From: Actinomyces minihominis
GTDB taxonomy: Bacteria > Actinomycetota > Actinomycetes > Actinomycetales > Actinomycetaceae
Direction of reading: 5' to 3'
NCBI RefSeq assembly: GCF_900187855.1
Contig: NZ_FYEG01000002.1
Coordinates: 62,001 to 126,000, forward strand
DNA: 64,000 nucleotides
Part shown: positions 1 through 9,178 of the stretch, piece after piece
Numbering within the stretch: position 1 is the stretch's first letter
Layout of the letters: each line of letters begins with the position of its first letter
Translations under genes and position numbers: made by a program
Notes under the pieces: model-generated
Database searches by the model: none
What the model saw: only the letters and a program-made list of their open reading frames with translations
Told to the model about the DNA's origin: nothing

Positions 1-756
1 GACCAGTTGCTGATGGACATCGCGCTACATCGGGAACCCGTGACCGTCGTCCTCGATCGGGCTGGCATCACCGGCGATGATGGTGCTTCCCACAACGGAA
101 TGTGGGACCTGTCCCTGGCCGCGATGGTTCCGGGACTTCGCGTGGCCGCCCCGCGCGACGGAAAGTCCCTTCGGGAAGAACTGACCGAAGCCCTTCAGGA
201 TCAAAGTGGCCCAACTCTTCTGCGCTATCCCAAGGGTCAACCACCCGCAGATATTCCAGCTCTTCGCGCAGCTGCCGGAGGCGACGTTGTTTTTGAACGT
301 AGCGAACTCGACCTCCCCGAAGGAGAGGCGGCTGCCTCAATCCTTATCGTCGCTGCTGGTTCTATGGTTCCAGCTGCGATTGAAGCGGCTAAACGCCTGG
401 TCCATGAGGGGTATCCCGTCACGGTGGTCGATCCCCGTTGGGTCCTGCCGGTTCGGGACGAGCTCGTGGAACTTGCTAAACAGTTCGACACGGTTGTTTC
501 TGTTGAGGATGGAATCGAAGTCGGCGGCATGGGCAGTGAACTGAGTCGACTGAGCACTCGCGCCGGGGGCCCGCCAGTCCACGTCCTCGGGGTTCCCCGC
601 AACTTTTTCCAGCACGCGTCGAGGGCTTCAATCATCGAGGAAATCGGCCTGGATGCAGAGGGAATCTACCAGTCTGCTCATCGGGCTGGGGCTATGGTCC
701 TAGGCGTAAATGGAAGGCGACCTAAGGCACAGGGGAAGACCTCAAGAATGGCATGA
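1..756 (+). CDS. dxs: 1-deoxy-D-xylulose-5-phosphate synthase, C-terminal part (5' end outside window)
   Basis: Thiamine-diphosphate enzyme that condenses pyruvate with glyceraldehyde 3-phosphate in the first step of the MEP isoprenoid pathway. The reading frame is open from base 1 and gives 251 residues, against roughly 620-640 for the whole family, so more than half of the protein lies upstream of the window. What remains is the end of the transketolase pyrimidine-binding domain ([18 protein letters not shown] is the typical DXS motif) and the C-terminal transketolase domain from about residue 110. The stop is TGA at 754-756. The protein is typical and no defect is visible in the part shown. 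Confidence 0.93.
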   Translation, partial: DQLLMDIALHREPVTVVLDRAGITGDDGASHNGMWDLSLAAMVPGLRVAAPRDGKSLREELTEALQDQSGPTLLRYPKGQPPADIPALRAAAGGDVVFERSELDLPEGEAAASILIVAAGSMVPAAIEAAKRLVHEGYPVTVVDPRWVLPVRDELVELAKQFDTVVSVEDGIEVGGMGSELSRLSTRAGGPPVHVLGVPRNFFQHASRASIIEEIGLDAEGIYQSAHRAGAMVLGVNGRRPKAQGKTSRMA

Positions 757-886
757 TCCGGCGGAACATGACGCTTGTGAGAGTTTCCATCACCCTGCCT
801 GCTGCCGTTTGATCGAAGGGCAACCTAAGCTGGGAGGCAGAGCGGGAGACCTCCGCCTGCTGTCAAGTTCCAGGAGCAATGAAGAC

Positions 887-3148
887 ATGACCATTTTTGT
901 CGAGTCAACCGAAACCGCCACAACAGGCGCATGGAGGGGATTCGAACCGGGCCTGTGGCAAGACTTTGTTGATGTTCGCGACTTTGTGCAACTCAATTAC
1001 ACCCCCTACGAAGGGGACGCCACCTTCCTCGTTGGCCCGACCGAGCGTACCACCCGGGTTTGGGACACCCTTTCTGGGATGTTCCCCGAAGAGCGCGAAA
1101 AGGGTGTCTACGACATCGACACCAAGACGCCGGGTCGCATCGATAGCCATGCCCCCGGTTACATCAGTGAAGATGACAACCTGGTTGTCGGCCTGCAGAC
1201 AGACGCACCCCTCAAACGAGCCATGATCCCCAACGGTGGTTGGCGAATGGTTGAGAACTCACTGAAAACTTACGGCTATGACGTCGACCCTTTCGTTCGA
1301 GAGATCTTCACTCACTACCGCAAGACCCATAACCAGGGTGTCTTTGACGTCTACCCGGATTCGGTTCGCAAGGCACGCTCGTCCCATATCGTCACCGGTC
1401 TTCCTGATGCATACGGCCGAGGCCGAATCATCGGCGACTACCGCCGCGTTCCCCTCTACGGTGTTGACCGTCTGATCCAGGCCAAGAAGGCTGACAAGGC
1501 TGAACTCAATGCGCGATTCTCAGAGGACGGCATCATTCAGCAGCGCGAGGAGCTCGCGGAGCAGATCCGTGCCCTCGAAGAGCTCAAGGCCATGGCGCAG
1601 TCCTACGGGTTCGATATTTCTGGGCCTGCGACCACTGCAAAGGAAGCCGTTCAGTGGCTCTACTTTGCATACCTCGCTGCGGTCAAGGAGCAGAATGGTG
1701 CAGCGATGTCGCTGGGCCGTACCTCCACCTTCCTGGACCCCTACTTCGAGCGGGACCTCGCAGAGGGAACCATCGATGAGGTCGAAGCTCAGGAAATCAT
1801 CGACGACTTTGTCATCAAGCTGCGAATCGTCCGCTTCCTGCGCACCCCGGAGTACGACGCGCTGTTCTCAGGTGATCCCACCTGGGTCACCGAAACCATC
1901 GGTGGTAACGGTGAGGACGGCCGTACCCTGGTCACCAAGAACTCGTTCCGCATGCTCCAGACCCTGAACAACCTGGGGCCTGCGCCCGAACCCAACCTGA
2001 CGGTTCTCTGGTCGGAGAAGCTGCCGGAGGGATTCAAGGAGTTCTGCGCCAAGGTCTCAATTGAAACTTCAGCGATTCAGTACGAGTCCGACTCGCTGGT
2101 GCGTGGATCATGGGGAGATGACGCCGGCATTGCCTGCTGTGTCTCGGCCATGAACATCGGTAAGCAGATGCAGTTCTTCGGAGCACGCGTCAACCTCGCC
2201 AAGGCCCTCCTTTACGCCATCAACGGTGGCAAGGATGAGCTGTCAGGTAAGCAGGTCGCCCCACCCACCAGCCCAGTGACCACAGACGTCCTCGAGTATG
2301 AGGATGTTATGCAGAAGTTTGACGTGCTGATGGACTGGCTTGCCCGAACCTACGTTGACGCATTGAACTGCATTCACTACATGCACGACAAGTACGCCTA
2401 TGAGCGCATTGAAATGGCCCTGCATGACAGCGAGATCCTGCGGACCATGGCCTGCGGTATCGCGGGTCTCTCGGTCGCAGTCGACTCTCTGTCCGCCATC
2501 AAGTACGCCAGGGTGACCCCGATTCACGACGAGAACGGCATCATCGTTGACTACAACGTCGAGGGCGACTTCCCGCACTTCGGAAACGACGATGACCGCG
2601 TTGACGCCATTGCCGTTGAGCTGGTTGAAACGTTCATGGATAAGATCCGTCAGTATCCGACCTACCGCGGGTCAACCCACACCCAGTCGGTCCTGACAAT
2701 CACATCGAATGTTGTCTATGGCAAGCACACTGGTAACACCCCGGATGGCCGTCGTAAGGGCGAACCATTCGCACCGGGAGCCAACCCGATGAACGGCCGT
2801 GACCGCCACGGAATGCTTGCCTCTGCACTGTCGGTAGCGAAGCTTCCCTACGATGCGTCACAGGACGGTATTTCCCTGACCAACACGGTCGTCCCCTCGG
2901 GACTGGGACGTACTGAGGACGAGCAGGTCAAGAACCTGGTCGGCCTGCTGGACTCCTACATGGGTGAGGGCGGGTTCCACATGAATGTGAACGTCCTCAA
3001 CCGGGACACACTTGAGGACGCCATGGAGCACCCGGAGAACTACCCGCAGCTCACAGTGCGTGTTTCGGGTTACGCGGTGAACTTTGTTCGCCTGACCCGC
3101 GAGCAGCAGAAGGACATCATCAGCCGTACCTTCCACGATCGCGTCTGA
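887..3148 (+). CDS. pflB: formate C-acetyltransferase (pyruvate formate-lyase)
   Basis: Glycyl-radical enzyme converting pyruvate plus CoA to acetyl-CoA plus formate under anaerobic conditions. The frame is open further upstream into dxs, but ATG 887 ([10 protein letters not shown]) follows an AGGAG-like site at 872-876 and gives 753 residues, close to the 760 of E. coli PflB. The catalytic Cys pair lies in GIACCVSAM (Cys417-Cys418) and the radical Gly in RVSGYAVNF (Gly728), both at family positions. It is followed by a hairpin terminator and then by its activase gene. Its presence argues for a facultatively anaerobic, mixed-acid lifestyle. Confidence 0.97.
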   Translation: MTIFVESTETATTGAWRGFEPGLWQDFVDVRDFVQLNYTPYEGDATFLVGPTERTTRVWDTLSGMFPEEREKGVYDIDTKTPGRIDSHAPGYISEDDNLVVGLQTDAPLKRAMIPNGGWRMVENSLKTYGYDVDPFVREIFTHYRKTHNQGVFDVYPDSVRKARSSHIVTGLPDAYGRGRIIGDYRRVPLYGVDRLIQAKKADKAELNARFSEDGIIQQREELAEQIRALEELKAMAQSYGFDISGPATTAKEAVQWLYFAYLAAVKEQNGAAMSLGRTSTFLDPYFERDLAEGTIDEVEAQEIIDDFVIKLRIVRFLRTPEYDALFSGDPTWVTETIGGNGEDGRTLVTKNSFRMLQTLNNLGPAPEPNLTVLWSEKLPEGFKEFCAKVSIETSAIQYESDSLVRGSWGDDAGIACCVSAMNIGKQMQFFGARVNLAKALLYAINGGKDELSGKQVAPPTSPVTTDVLEYEDVMQKFDVLMDWLARTYVDALNCIHYMHDKYAYERIEMALHDSEILRTMACGIAGLSVAVDSLSAIKYARVTPIHDENGIIVDYNVEGDFPHFGNDDDRVDAIAVELVETFMDKIRQYPTYRGSTHTQSVLTITSNVVYGKHTGNTPDGRRKGEPFAPGANPMNGRDRHGMLASALSVAKLPYDASQDGISLTNTVVPSGLGRTEDEQVKNLVGLLDSYMGEGGFHMNVNVLNRDTLEDAMEHPENYPQLTVRVSGYAVNFVRLTREQQKDIISRTFHDRV

Positions 3149-3155
3149 TTAGACA

Positions 3156-3190
3156 CTTGGGCCCGGCGTTTCGTCGGGCCCAAGCTTTTT
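3156..3190 (+). terminator. Hairpin terminator after pflB
   Basis: CTTGGGCCCG (3156-3165) pairs with CGGGCCCAAG (3175-3184) around a short loop, followed by a run of T (3186-3190). It sits 8 bases after the pflB stop, so it may lower transcription into pflA relative to pflB, as expected for an enzyme and its catalytic activase. Confidence 0.75.
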
Positions 3191-3214
3191 CCACAGAGAG
3201 GCCGGTCCAGGCAA

Positions 3215-4093
3215 GTGGTGAACAGAGTTGCCGACGGAGTTACCGGAGAGTTCGCTCCGGCTCCGGCTGACCACCCGTTCCATCGTCCTTCGGGAAAGGG
3301 AATCGGTGGACTCGACCCACTCGGTGAGGTCGAACGGCGCGAACAGGCCGCCATGATTCACGCTGGAGAGTTGCTTTCGGTTCACTCCTGGGAACTGGTG
3401 ACTGCGGTCGATGGTCCCGGAACCCGCATGACAACCTTCCTTCAGGGCTGCCCGCTGTCATGCCTCTACTGCCATAACCCCGACACAATGGATATGCGCC
3501 GCGGGACTCTGGTGCCAACGGATGAACTCTGCGAACGCATCTACCGCTACCGGCGCATCTTCGCCCGAACCGGGGGAGGGATCACCCTGTCCGGTGGAGA
3601 ACCACTCATGCAACCTCGGGGCCTCAGCAAGATCCTTCAGTTTGCCAGGGACAACGACATTCACACCGCTATTGACACCTCGGGGTACCTGGGCCACCGC
3701 TGTAGCGATGAGATGCTGGGGAACCTCAACCTGGTTCTGCTCGACATCAAGTCGGGGCTACCGGAGGTTTACCGCAAGACCACCAATCAGGACCTAGAGC
3801 CAACCCTGGTGTTCGCCGATCGACTCGCCCGAGCCGATATTCCCGTTTGGGTGCGCTTCGTGCTGGTTCCCGGACTGACCGATGACCGCGACAACATTGA
3901 ACGGGTCGCTGAGATTGCCTCAACGATTCCCTCCCTAGAACGCGTCGAAGTGCTTCCCTTCCATCAGATGGGACGCGACAAGTGGGATGTTCTTGGTTTC
4001 AAGTATGAGCTGGAAGACACCAAGCCGCCCTCGGTTGAAGTGACCGAGCAGGCCCGCGATATTTTCCGCCGCCGCGGAATCAACACCTTCTAG
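3215..4093 (+). CDS. pflA: pyruvate formate-lyase-activating enzyme (radical SAM)
   Basis: Radical SAM enzyme that installs the glycyl radical on PflB. The 4Fe-4S motif CxxxCxxC is seen as CPLSCLYC (Cys79, 83, 86 from the GTG at 3215), followed by HNPDT and the GGEP-like SAM motif SGGEPL. Starting at 3215 gives 292 residues with a 46-residue N-terminal extension. The internal ATG 3353 would give 246 residues, exactly the E. coli PflA size, but has no clear Shine-Dalgarno site. I keep the longer form because the extension has coding character, but the start is uncertain. The gene ends 7 bases from the convergent RNase D gene. Confidence 0.93.
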   Translation: MVNRVADGVTGEFAPAPADHPFHRPSGKGIGGLDPLGEVERREQAAMIHAGELLSVHSWELVTAVDGPGTRMTTFLQGCPLSCLYCHNPDTMDMRRGTLVPTDELCERIYRYRRIFARTGGGITLSGGEPLMQPRGLSKILQFARDNDIHTAIDTSGYLGHRCSDEMLGNLNLVLLDIKSGLPEVYRKTTNQDLEPTLVFADRLARADIPVWVRFVLVPGLTDDRDNIERVAEIASTIPSLERVEVLPFHQMGRDKWDVLGFKYELEDTKPPSVEVTEQARDIFRRRGINTF

Positions 4094-4100
4094 AACCCCG

Positions 4101-5447
4101 CTAGAAACTACGGGAAGACTTACGCCGCAGCTGCTGCACGGTCGCCTTCGAGACCGCGGGCATCAACTCACGGACCTGCCAGCTCCGAGCACCGGCCTCG
4201 ATAAGCGCCGACTCCAAGTCGCCCTCAAGTTCCCACCAGGCAACCTGACGCTGCACCTTTGGTTCGAGGACGACCTCCGGTTGAACCCCAAGCGGCGAGG
4301 CGGCGCGCTTGGCCAAGTCACGTAGGGTCTGCAGGCGCTCCCAGGCGACCGGATCGGTCCTCTTCCAGGTTGCGGCTGCAGGAACATGGTCTGGATCTTG
4401 CGGAACCCGCATCGAAGGGAGCTCTGACTCAGGGAGGGCGCGAGCTCTCGAGATAGCTCTCCACCACTGATCGGTGTACTTCCGCGCCCTCGTTCTGCGG
4501 AACTGCTCTATAGAGGTCAGTCGAGCCTTCGACTGGGGGTTCTCAAGCGCAGCGGCAACGATGCCGGCCGTGGGAAGAATTCTCCCGGGAGCCGTGTCAA
4601 GGTCCCGGCCAATCTGATCTCGGGTCGTCCACAGCTCACGGGCTATCGCCAGACCCAGCGGGGTGCGGACCTTACCGAGTCCCTTGGTATCGCGCCAAGT
4701 TACCTCACGGGGAACAAGAGGGTGGGCAAGCTCGTGTGCAAACTCTTCTTCAGCCCAACCCAAACGTCCAGCGTCCTCGAGACGCAGAGTCATATCTTCG
4801 AGAAGTTCGGGAAGGAGTTCTACGTCGAGGGCGGCATAGCGCAACCAGTCGATGGGGAGGGGACGCAGCGACCAGTCCTCATTCTGGTGGCTCTTTTCAA
4901 GGCTGATTCCAAGGACGTGCTCAGTGACTGCGCCGAGCGAGAAATGCTCGAACCCGAGGAGCTTGGCGGCAATTTCCGTGTCAAATATCGCCGGAGCAGT
5001 CAGGCCCAACTGCGTCATGCAGAGCAGGTCCTGGTCAGCTGCGTGAAGGATCCAGGGACCGGTCATGGCAGGGGCGAGAATCGAAAGATCTGGGAGCTTG
5101 AATGAGTCAATCAGGAACGAACCAACGCCCTCTTTCCTCAACTGGACCAAGTAGGCGCCACCCCCGTAGCGGTACCCCTGGGCACGCTCGGTGTCCACAG
5201 CCGTCGGAGCGTCGTTCTGGGAGAGCGCACGGGCTGCCTCAGCGAGGGCTTGAGGTGACTCTATAAGTTCGGGAATGCCCTCTTTGGGTGAGCGCAGCAG
5301 GCGTGCAGCAGACTCTGACTCTTCCACTAGCTCAGCTACCTCAGTGCGCACTTGCTGCACGGGCTTGGCAGTGGGGGTCCTCTTCGGTACAGGAACGGGA
5401 TGAACCGGTTCCTGGAACAGGGGACTACTTGACATGGGGACGTCCAA
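4101..5447 (-). CDS. RNase D-like 3'-5' exonuclease with HRDC domain
   Basis: Predicted DEDD-family 3'-5' exoribonuclease. The exonuclease domain spans about residues 60-235, with AVDTE (Asp85, Glu87), an HAADQD segment and RYAALDVELL as the Exo motifs. The C-terminal half contains an HRDC-type helical domain. The start is TTG at 5447, with GGAG about 9 bases upstream; an ATG four codons downstream (5435) is the alternative. The first 23 bases overlap the end of the DUF3000 gene, so the two are probably translationally coupled. The pairing of these two genes is common in actinobacteria. The length of 448 residues is normal. Confidence 0.88.
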   Translation of the reverse strand: MDVPMSSSPLFQEPVHPVPVPKRTPTAKPVQQVRTEVAELVEESESAARLLRSPKEGIPELIESPQALAEAARALSQNDAPTAVDTERAQGYRYGGGAYLVQLRKEGVGSFLIDSFKLPDLSILAPAMTGPWILHAADQDLLCMTQLGLTAPAIFDTEIAAKLLGFEHFSLGAVTEHVLGISLEKSHQNEDWSLRPLPIDWLRYAALDVELLPELLEDMTLRLEDAGRLGWAEEEFAHELAHPLVPREVTWRDTKGLGKVRTPLGLAIARELWTTRDQIGRDLDTAPGRILPTAGIVAAALENPQSKARLTSIEQFRRTRARKYTDQWWRAISRARALPESELPSMRVPQDPDHVPAAATWKRTDPVAWERLQTLRDLAKRAASPLGVQPEVVLEPKVQRQVAWWELEGDLESALIEAGARSWQVRELMPAVSKATVQQLRRKSSRSF

Positions 5448-5991
5448 TACGTGTTACTCCGTGAGGCATGGCACCGCAGTTCTGCCTGAGGGCCTCTGAC
5501 CAACCCTGAAAGTCAGCCGAGAGGTCTGAGGAAGACGCGGTCCAGGAACACCGAAGATCGGCATTCAACTGGGATCCCTTCAACTCTAGGCCGCCGAAGG
5601 TCTGAGAGATCTCACGTGTGACTGTTCCAACGCAGGCGAGAGCGTCGGCTCCGGCCTCCTCCAGGCTGTGGATGAGGGTTGCCCAGATAACCTCACCAAG
5701 AAGGGGGTCCGTTGCCTGGTCATCATCGATGCTCATTCGGGCCTGGCCAACCAGGCGGAAGCTGCCACCCCACACGTCTTCCTGCGTGGGGTCATAGAGA
5801 ATCACCATCGTCGCCCTACCTAGAGGTTGCTCGCCGATCTCCTCGGCGGTCTCGACCTCGACCGCAGCGGCCCAGGGGGCCAGGTGTGACGGGGCTGGGA
5901 CTTCGCGAAATCGTAGGGTTGGATCAACTTCCGAGTCGCGCAGTGAGTGCAGCGCAGCCACAAACTCCTGTGGTGGAACAGTTTGATTCAC
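5425..5991 (-). CDS. DUF3000 family protein
   Basis: A 188-residue protein that I recognise as the actinobacterial DUF3000 family, which has no established biochemical role. It starts at GTG (5989-5991, MNQTVPPQ). No signal peptide or membrane segment is visible, so it is probably cytosolic. It lies directly upstream of, and overlaps by 23 bases, the HRDC ribonuclease gene, suggesting one transcript and a possible link to RNA metabolism. That link rests on conserved neighbourhood only. Confidence 0.8.
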   Translation of the reverse strand: MNQTVPPQEFVAALHSLRDSEVDPTLRFREVPAPSHLAPWAAAVEVETAEEIGEQPLGRATMVILYDPTQEDVWGGSFRLVGQARMSIDDDQATDPLLGEVIWATLIHSLEEAGADALACVGTVTREISQTFGGLELKGSQLNADLRCSWTASSSDLSADFQGWSEALRQNCGAMPHGVTRIGRPHVK

Positions 5992-6085
5992 ACTGCTAAC
6001 TTTACGTTTTCAGAGGAATATTCGACGGAACCACGCCGATAGCTCAGGGTTGAACTGCGGTAACGTTGTTCCTTCAGGAGGTACC

Positions 6086-7135
6086 ATGACCACTTCGCAG
6101 GTAGTAATCAGACCAACTACGGCCCAGGAGATGCGAGACCACGCCGTGGCGGCGCAGGTTAACGTCCCTATCGAGCAGACCTGGGTGTGGGCTGAGTTTG
6201 AAGAGACCTTCCCCGATCGGCAGCTAGTGGGTTTTTTCTCGATAGCGTTCAACGGCGAGGTCGTCGCGATCCTCGGCATGACAGAGTACCGGTACCACGG
6301 TTTCAATTTCCTCTGGTGTAAACATGGGCCCACCTGGCTTGTTGATCCGACTGAAGAGCTAGAGCGTGCGGCACTTCAAGCACTCATCAAGTGGATCAAG
6401 AGAAACAATCGCGGGGTGGCATTCTTGCGTCTGCACCTTGAGTTTCCAGGTCCGGACGCGTTTCCTCCCATGCAGATCACCACGTATGACCAGACCGTCG
6501 TAGTTAGGTTGTCCGAGGACGAGGACGAACTGATGGCAGGCTTTAAGAAGCGTGCCCGTACCAAGGTACGCGGAGTTATCAGGAAGACTCCGGTGGACCT
6601 GGCGGATGAGACGGACCAGGCTGCAGAGGACTTCTCACCTTATTTTGAAATCATGGCTGAGACCGCCGATAGGCAGGGGTTTACGCCGTGGCCGCCCTCG
6701 GTTTATGAGAACATGCTGCGAACCTTGAAACGAGAGCATTCACGCCTCTACGCCGCTCGCGTTGACGGCGAGCTTGTAGCGTTCGCTATCTTCACTCTTT
6801 CGGGTCAGGAAGCGGTCTACTACTACGCCGCAGCGACTGAGAATGGTCGCGCTCACGAGGCGTCGATCCAGGTCCTGCACCATGCCTTCAAGGAACTCGG
6901 CGCGGAAGGTCTCACGACGATGGACCTGATGGGAGTCGGCTCTGAACTGGCACCATCGCTCCACACCCTCACACCTTTCAAAAGTGGCTTCGCTCCGGAC
7001 ATCACCCAGGTGCCTCCGGCTTTTGACGTGCCTGTCAACCGGGCCCGATTCAGGATGCTCGAACTACTTCGAGAGGGAAAATCCAAATTAGACACGCTGA
7101 AGGACCGCGTTTCAGAACGTGAAAAAGGCGACTAG
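6086..7135 (+). CDS. FemX/FemAB-type peptidoglycan-bridge aminoacyltransferase
   Basis: Member of the FemABX (double GNAT-fold) family, which adds amino acids from aminoacyl-tRNA to the side chain of lipid II or nascent peptidoglycan. Start ATG 6086 is preceded by an ideal AGGAGG (6076-6081), giving 349 residues; an upstream in-frame ATG at 6050 lacks such a site. The order of an early WAEFEETFPD region, a central FKKRARTKVRGVIRK helix and a late VYYYAAATE/DLMGVG segment matches FemX-like proteins. A second paralogue lies at 30732-31796. Downstream are tRNA-Gly genes and an ATP-grasp ligase, a suggestive context for bridge synthesis. The amino acid transferred cannot be told from sequence. 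Confidence 0.82.
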   Translation: MTTSQVVIRPTTAQEMRDHAVAAQVNVPIEQTWVWAEFEETFPDRQLVGFFSIAFNGEVVAILGMTEYRYHGFNFLWCKHGPTWLVDPTEELERAALQALIKWIKRNNRGVAFLRLHLEFPGPDAFPPMQITTYDQTVVVRLSEDEDELMAGFKKRARTKVRGVIRKTPVDLADETDQAAEDFSPYFEIMAETADRQGFTPWPPSVYENMLRTLKREHSRLYAARVDGELVAFAIFTLSGQEAVYYYAAATENGRAHEASIQVLHHAFKELGAEGLTTMDLMGVGSELAPSLHTLTPFKSGFAPDITQVPPAFDVPVNRARFRMLELLREGKSKLDTLKDRVSEREKGD

Positions 7136-7143
7136 CGCTCAGT

Positions 7144-7172
7144 TTGGCACCCTCGATAAGCGCTGATAGAGT
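7144..7172 (+). promoter_or_regulatory. Sigma-70-type promoter for first tRNA array
   Basis: TTGGCA (7144-7149) and TAGAGT (7167-7172) are separated by 17 bases and end 39 bases before the first tRNA, which is the geometry expected for a vegetative promoter. Confidence 0.55.
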
Positions 7173-7211
7173 TACTCATGCTTCACCCCCCCAATGGGGC
7201 GGAAAAGCAAT

Positions 7212-7284
7212 GCGGACATAGCTCAGCTGGTAGAGCATCACCTTGCCAAGGTGAGGGTCGCGGGTTCGAATCCCGTTGTCCGCT
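7212..7284 (+). tRNA. tRNA-Gly (GCC), copy 1
   Basis: Full cloverleaf of 73 nt: acceptor stem GCGGACA/TGTCCGC, D-arm AGCTC..., anticodon loop CTTGCCAA with GCC, T-arm CGGGTTCGAATCCCG. The 3' CCA is not encoded. It differs from copy 2 (8901-8973) only by a compensated base pair at the end of the acceptor stem. Confidence 0.97.
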
Positions 7285-7285
7285 C

Positions 7286-7357
7286 GGGCCGTTGGCGCAG
7301 CGGTAGCGCGCTTCCCTGACACGGAAGAGGTCACTGGTTCGATCCCAGTACGGCCCA
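7286..7357 (+). tRNA. tRNA-Val (GAC)
   Basis: 72 nt: acceptor stem GGGCCGT/ACGGCCC, anticodon stem CTTCC/GGAAG with loop CTGACAC (anticodon GAC), T-arm ACTGGTTCGATCCCAGT. CCA is not encoded. It starts one base after tRNA-Gly and is probably processed from the same transcript. Confidence 0.97.
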
Positions 7358-7365
7358 CTAGAAGG

Positions 7366-7404
7366 AAGAGGTCCCGTCTCGTGAAAACGAGGTGGGACCT
7401 CTTT
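7366..7404 (+). terminator. Terminator after tRNA-Gly/Val array
   Basis: AAGAGGTCCC (7366-7375) pairs with GGGACCTCTT (7394-7403), with an inner CTCGT/ACGAG stem closing a GAAA tetraloop, followed by T residues. It ends the first tRNA transcript, ahead of the convergent ATP-grasp gene. Confidence 0.8.
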
Positions 7405-7467
7405 CGTATCTCCGAGTGGGGGGCGGGCTCCCTTAACGGACTGCCCCGCCCCTCCCAGAATCCGGTC

Positions 7468-8715
7468 CTACATCACCTCTGAGTGATGTGCCTTGAACTT
7501 GCGATAGTAGTTATAGGTCTGGCCCAGAACGATAGCCTTGCGCCTGAGGTTCTTCTCAATCGGGGAGCGAAGTGGGTTCACCACCCGGTGCTGCCTGACA
7601 AGGGAGCGAACCCTGGAGAGCAGCCCCCGGTCCGTGACGTACTTCGTGATCAGAGAGACGGGGACGAGGGTGTAGAGGGCTGCCCGCACGGCCTCGACAG
7701 CTTCCTGAGGACGCCCCTCAACCAGATCTGTTGCCATGACAGTCATCGGGTTCTGGCCGGCCGCTACGACATAGTAGGAGTTGCGGCCAATACGCGGGTT
7801 AACCTCAAGGAAGTAGGCGATACCATCCCTTGGATCAACCTTGATGTCGAAGTTTGCGAACCCGGTGTAGTTGCCCGCCTTGAGGATCTTTTCAGCCTGA
7901 TCCCACATCTCCGGCAAAGCCTGGGTTATCATGGCGACCGGGTTGCCAATCATCGTGGGGGAGGGGTCCTGGAGGAGGACGTGCGCGGAGCTGCGCAACT
8001 TGACCATTCCGGCAGAATCAACATAGAACGTGAGGGAGCGCATCTGCTCATCACCTCCCGGTATCAACTGCTGAACCAGGAACTTATCCCTGAAACCCGC
8101 ACCCCGCAGGCTGACCCACATTGAATCCAGTTCCTCGGGCGTCTTAATGAACCAGATTTTTTTCTTACCGGGGAAAGAGACCTTCTCGTACTCGCTTCCC
8201 GATGAGGCCTTGGCAACCACGGGGAAGGGGATATCGATCGTTGGGGCAACCCAGCCCTCATCCGGGCCGTCGCAGTCAACCACCACTGTTTTCGGGGTGG
8301 CTATGTCCAGCTCTTCGCAGACCTTCGCAAAAGAGTCCTTCTCGCAGAGGAGATCAATGGTCTCTAAGGTAGGGGAAGGAATCGTGTAATCGACCTCGAG
8401 AAGACTGCGGTGCCTAGCAAAGAACGTTACAGCCCCGTCAGAGTTCGCAAGAAGGAGCAGGTGTCGATCAGGGTGGCGCTGCGCTATCTCACGCAGGTGG
8501 TTCAGGCGGATCTCATCACTCGCACCAGGCTCAATGTGTTCAACGTCAAAGAACACCGAATCGGTGATCAACTGAACGGGGTCGTTAGCCAGGCATAGCG
8601 CACGTACCCCGAATGCCTCAAAGCACTCCAGTCCCAGGGCGTAGGCACCCGCGTCACCGCCAAGAATCACGGGCAAAACTGAACTCGTTGCGCTGGGGCG
8701 CCCCACTCTAGTCAT
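7468..8715 (-). CDS. ATP-grasp carboxylate-amine ligase
   Basis: A 415-residue ATP-grasp protein of the carboxylate-amine ligase type, which activates a carboxylate as an acyl-phosphate and joins it to an amine. An N-terminal preATP-grasp region (LPVILGGDAGAYALGLECF) is followed by the ATP-grasp fold, with metal ligands in GFANFDIKVDPRDG (Asp290) and FLEVNPRIGR (Glu304, Asn306). ATG 8715 follows AGGAAA. The substrate is unknown. The fold is shared with D-aspartate ligases of peptidoglycan cross-bridges, and the nearby FemX-like gene makes a cell-wall role plausible, but biosynthesis of a small amide is equally possible. The gene lies between two duplicated tRNA arrays. Confidence 0.8.
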   Translation of the reverse strand: MTRVGRPSATSSVLPVILGGDAGAYALGLECFEAFGVRALCLANDPVQLITDSVFFDVEHIEPGASDEIRLNHLREIAQRHPDRHLLLLANSDGAVTFFARHRSLLEVDYTIPSPTLETIDLLCEKDSFAKVCEELDIATPKTVVVDCDGPDEGWVAPTIDIPFPVVAKASSGSEYEKVSFPGKKKIWFIKTPEELDSMWVSLRGAGFRDKFLVQQLIPGGDEQMRSLTFYVDSAGMVKLRSSAHVLLQDPSPTMIGNPVAMITQALPEMWDQAEKILKAGNYTGFANFDIKVDPRDGIAYFLEVNPRIGRNSYYVVAAGQNPMTVMATDLVEGRPQEAVEAVRAALYTLVPVSLITKYVTDRGLLSRVRSLVRQHRVVNPLRSPIEKNLRRKAIVLGQTYNYYRKFKAHHSEVM

Positions 8716-8834
8716 CTGTTTCCTATCTGACAGTACCGGTGTAGATCAACGTGTTGACTCTGCGCCACGTCCTCGACAAACAGTATCCGCCTAACCTTCG
8801 CCCCGTGAAATACCCGTACGGCAAGCCCTCCAAT

Positions 8835-8864
8835 TTGCTCCAGAGTGCCGTTTCCGAGTAGTCT
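8835..8864 (+). promoter_or_regulatory. Possible promoter of second tRNA array
   Basis: TTGCTC (8835-8840) and TAGTCT (8859-8864) with 18 bases between, ending 36 bases before tRNA-Gly copy 2. Both boxes are imperfect, so this is a weak call. Nothing else is visible in 8716-8900. Confidence 0.35.
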
Positions 8865-8900
8865 CAGACCTCGTGATTAGCTCTCTTTCGGGTGCTAGTT

Positions 8901-8973
8901 GCGGACGTAGCTCAGCTGGTAGAGCATCACCTTGCCAAGGTGAGGGTCGCGGGTTCGAATCCCGTCGTCCGCT
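8901..8973 (+). tRNA. tRNA-Gly (GCC), copy 2
   Basis: 73-nt cloverleaf identical to the copy at 7212 except for the last acceptor base pair, G-C here and A-T there. The anticodon is GCC. CCA is not encoded. Confidence 0.97.
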
Positions 8974-9018
8974 CTCTCAAGAGTTGAACCTGACGGTGTC
9001 AGACAGCGAATGAGACCA

Positions 9019-9089
9019 GGTGGGTTGACCGAGAGGATAGGTAGCGGCCTGCAAAGCCGTCCACACGGGTTCGAATCCCGTACCCACCT
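9019..9089 (+). tRNA. tRNA-Cys (GCA)
   Basis: 71 nt: acceptor stem GGTGGGT/ACCCACC, anticodon loop CTGCAAA with GCA, T-arm CGGGTTCGAATCCCG. CCA is not encoded. Confidence 0.96.
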
Positions 9090-9090
9090 C

Positions 9091-9162
9091 GGGCCATTGG
9101 CGCAGGGGTAGCGCGCTTCCTTCACACGGAAGAGGTCACTGGTTCGATCCCAGTATGGCCCA
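9091..9162 (+). tRNA. tRNA-Val (CAC)
   Basis: 72 nt: acceptor stem GGGCCAT/ATGGCCC, anticodon loop TTCACAC with CAC, T-arm ACTGGTTCGATCCCAGT. Its 3' end borders the accessory island, and a decayed, inverted copy of this type lies at the far edge of that island (14014-14070). This is a plausible historic integration point. Confidence 0.97.
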
Positions 9163-9178
9163 CCGCAGTATTGCAATG

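Noticed and set aside
7176-7358. 60-residue - strand frame (MGRTGIEPVTSSVSG...)
   Set aside because: It is the antisense of the tRNA-Gly and tRNA-Val genes, a classic false protein.
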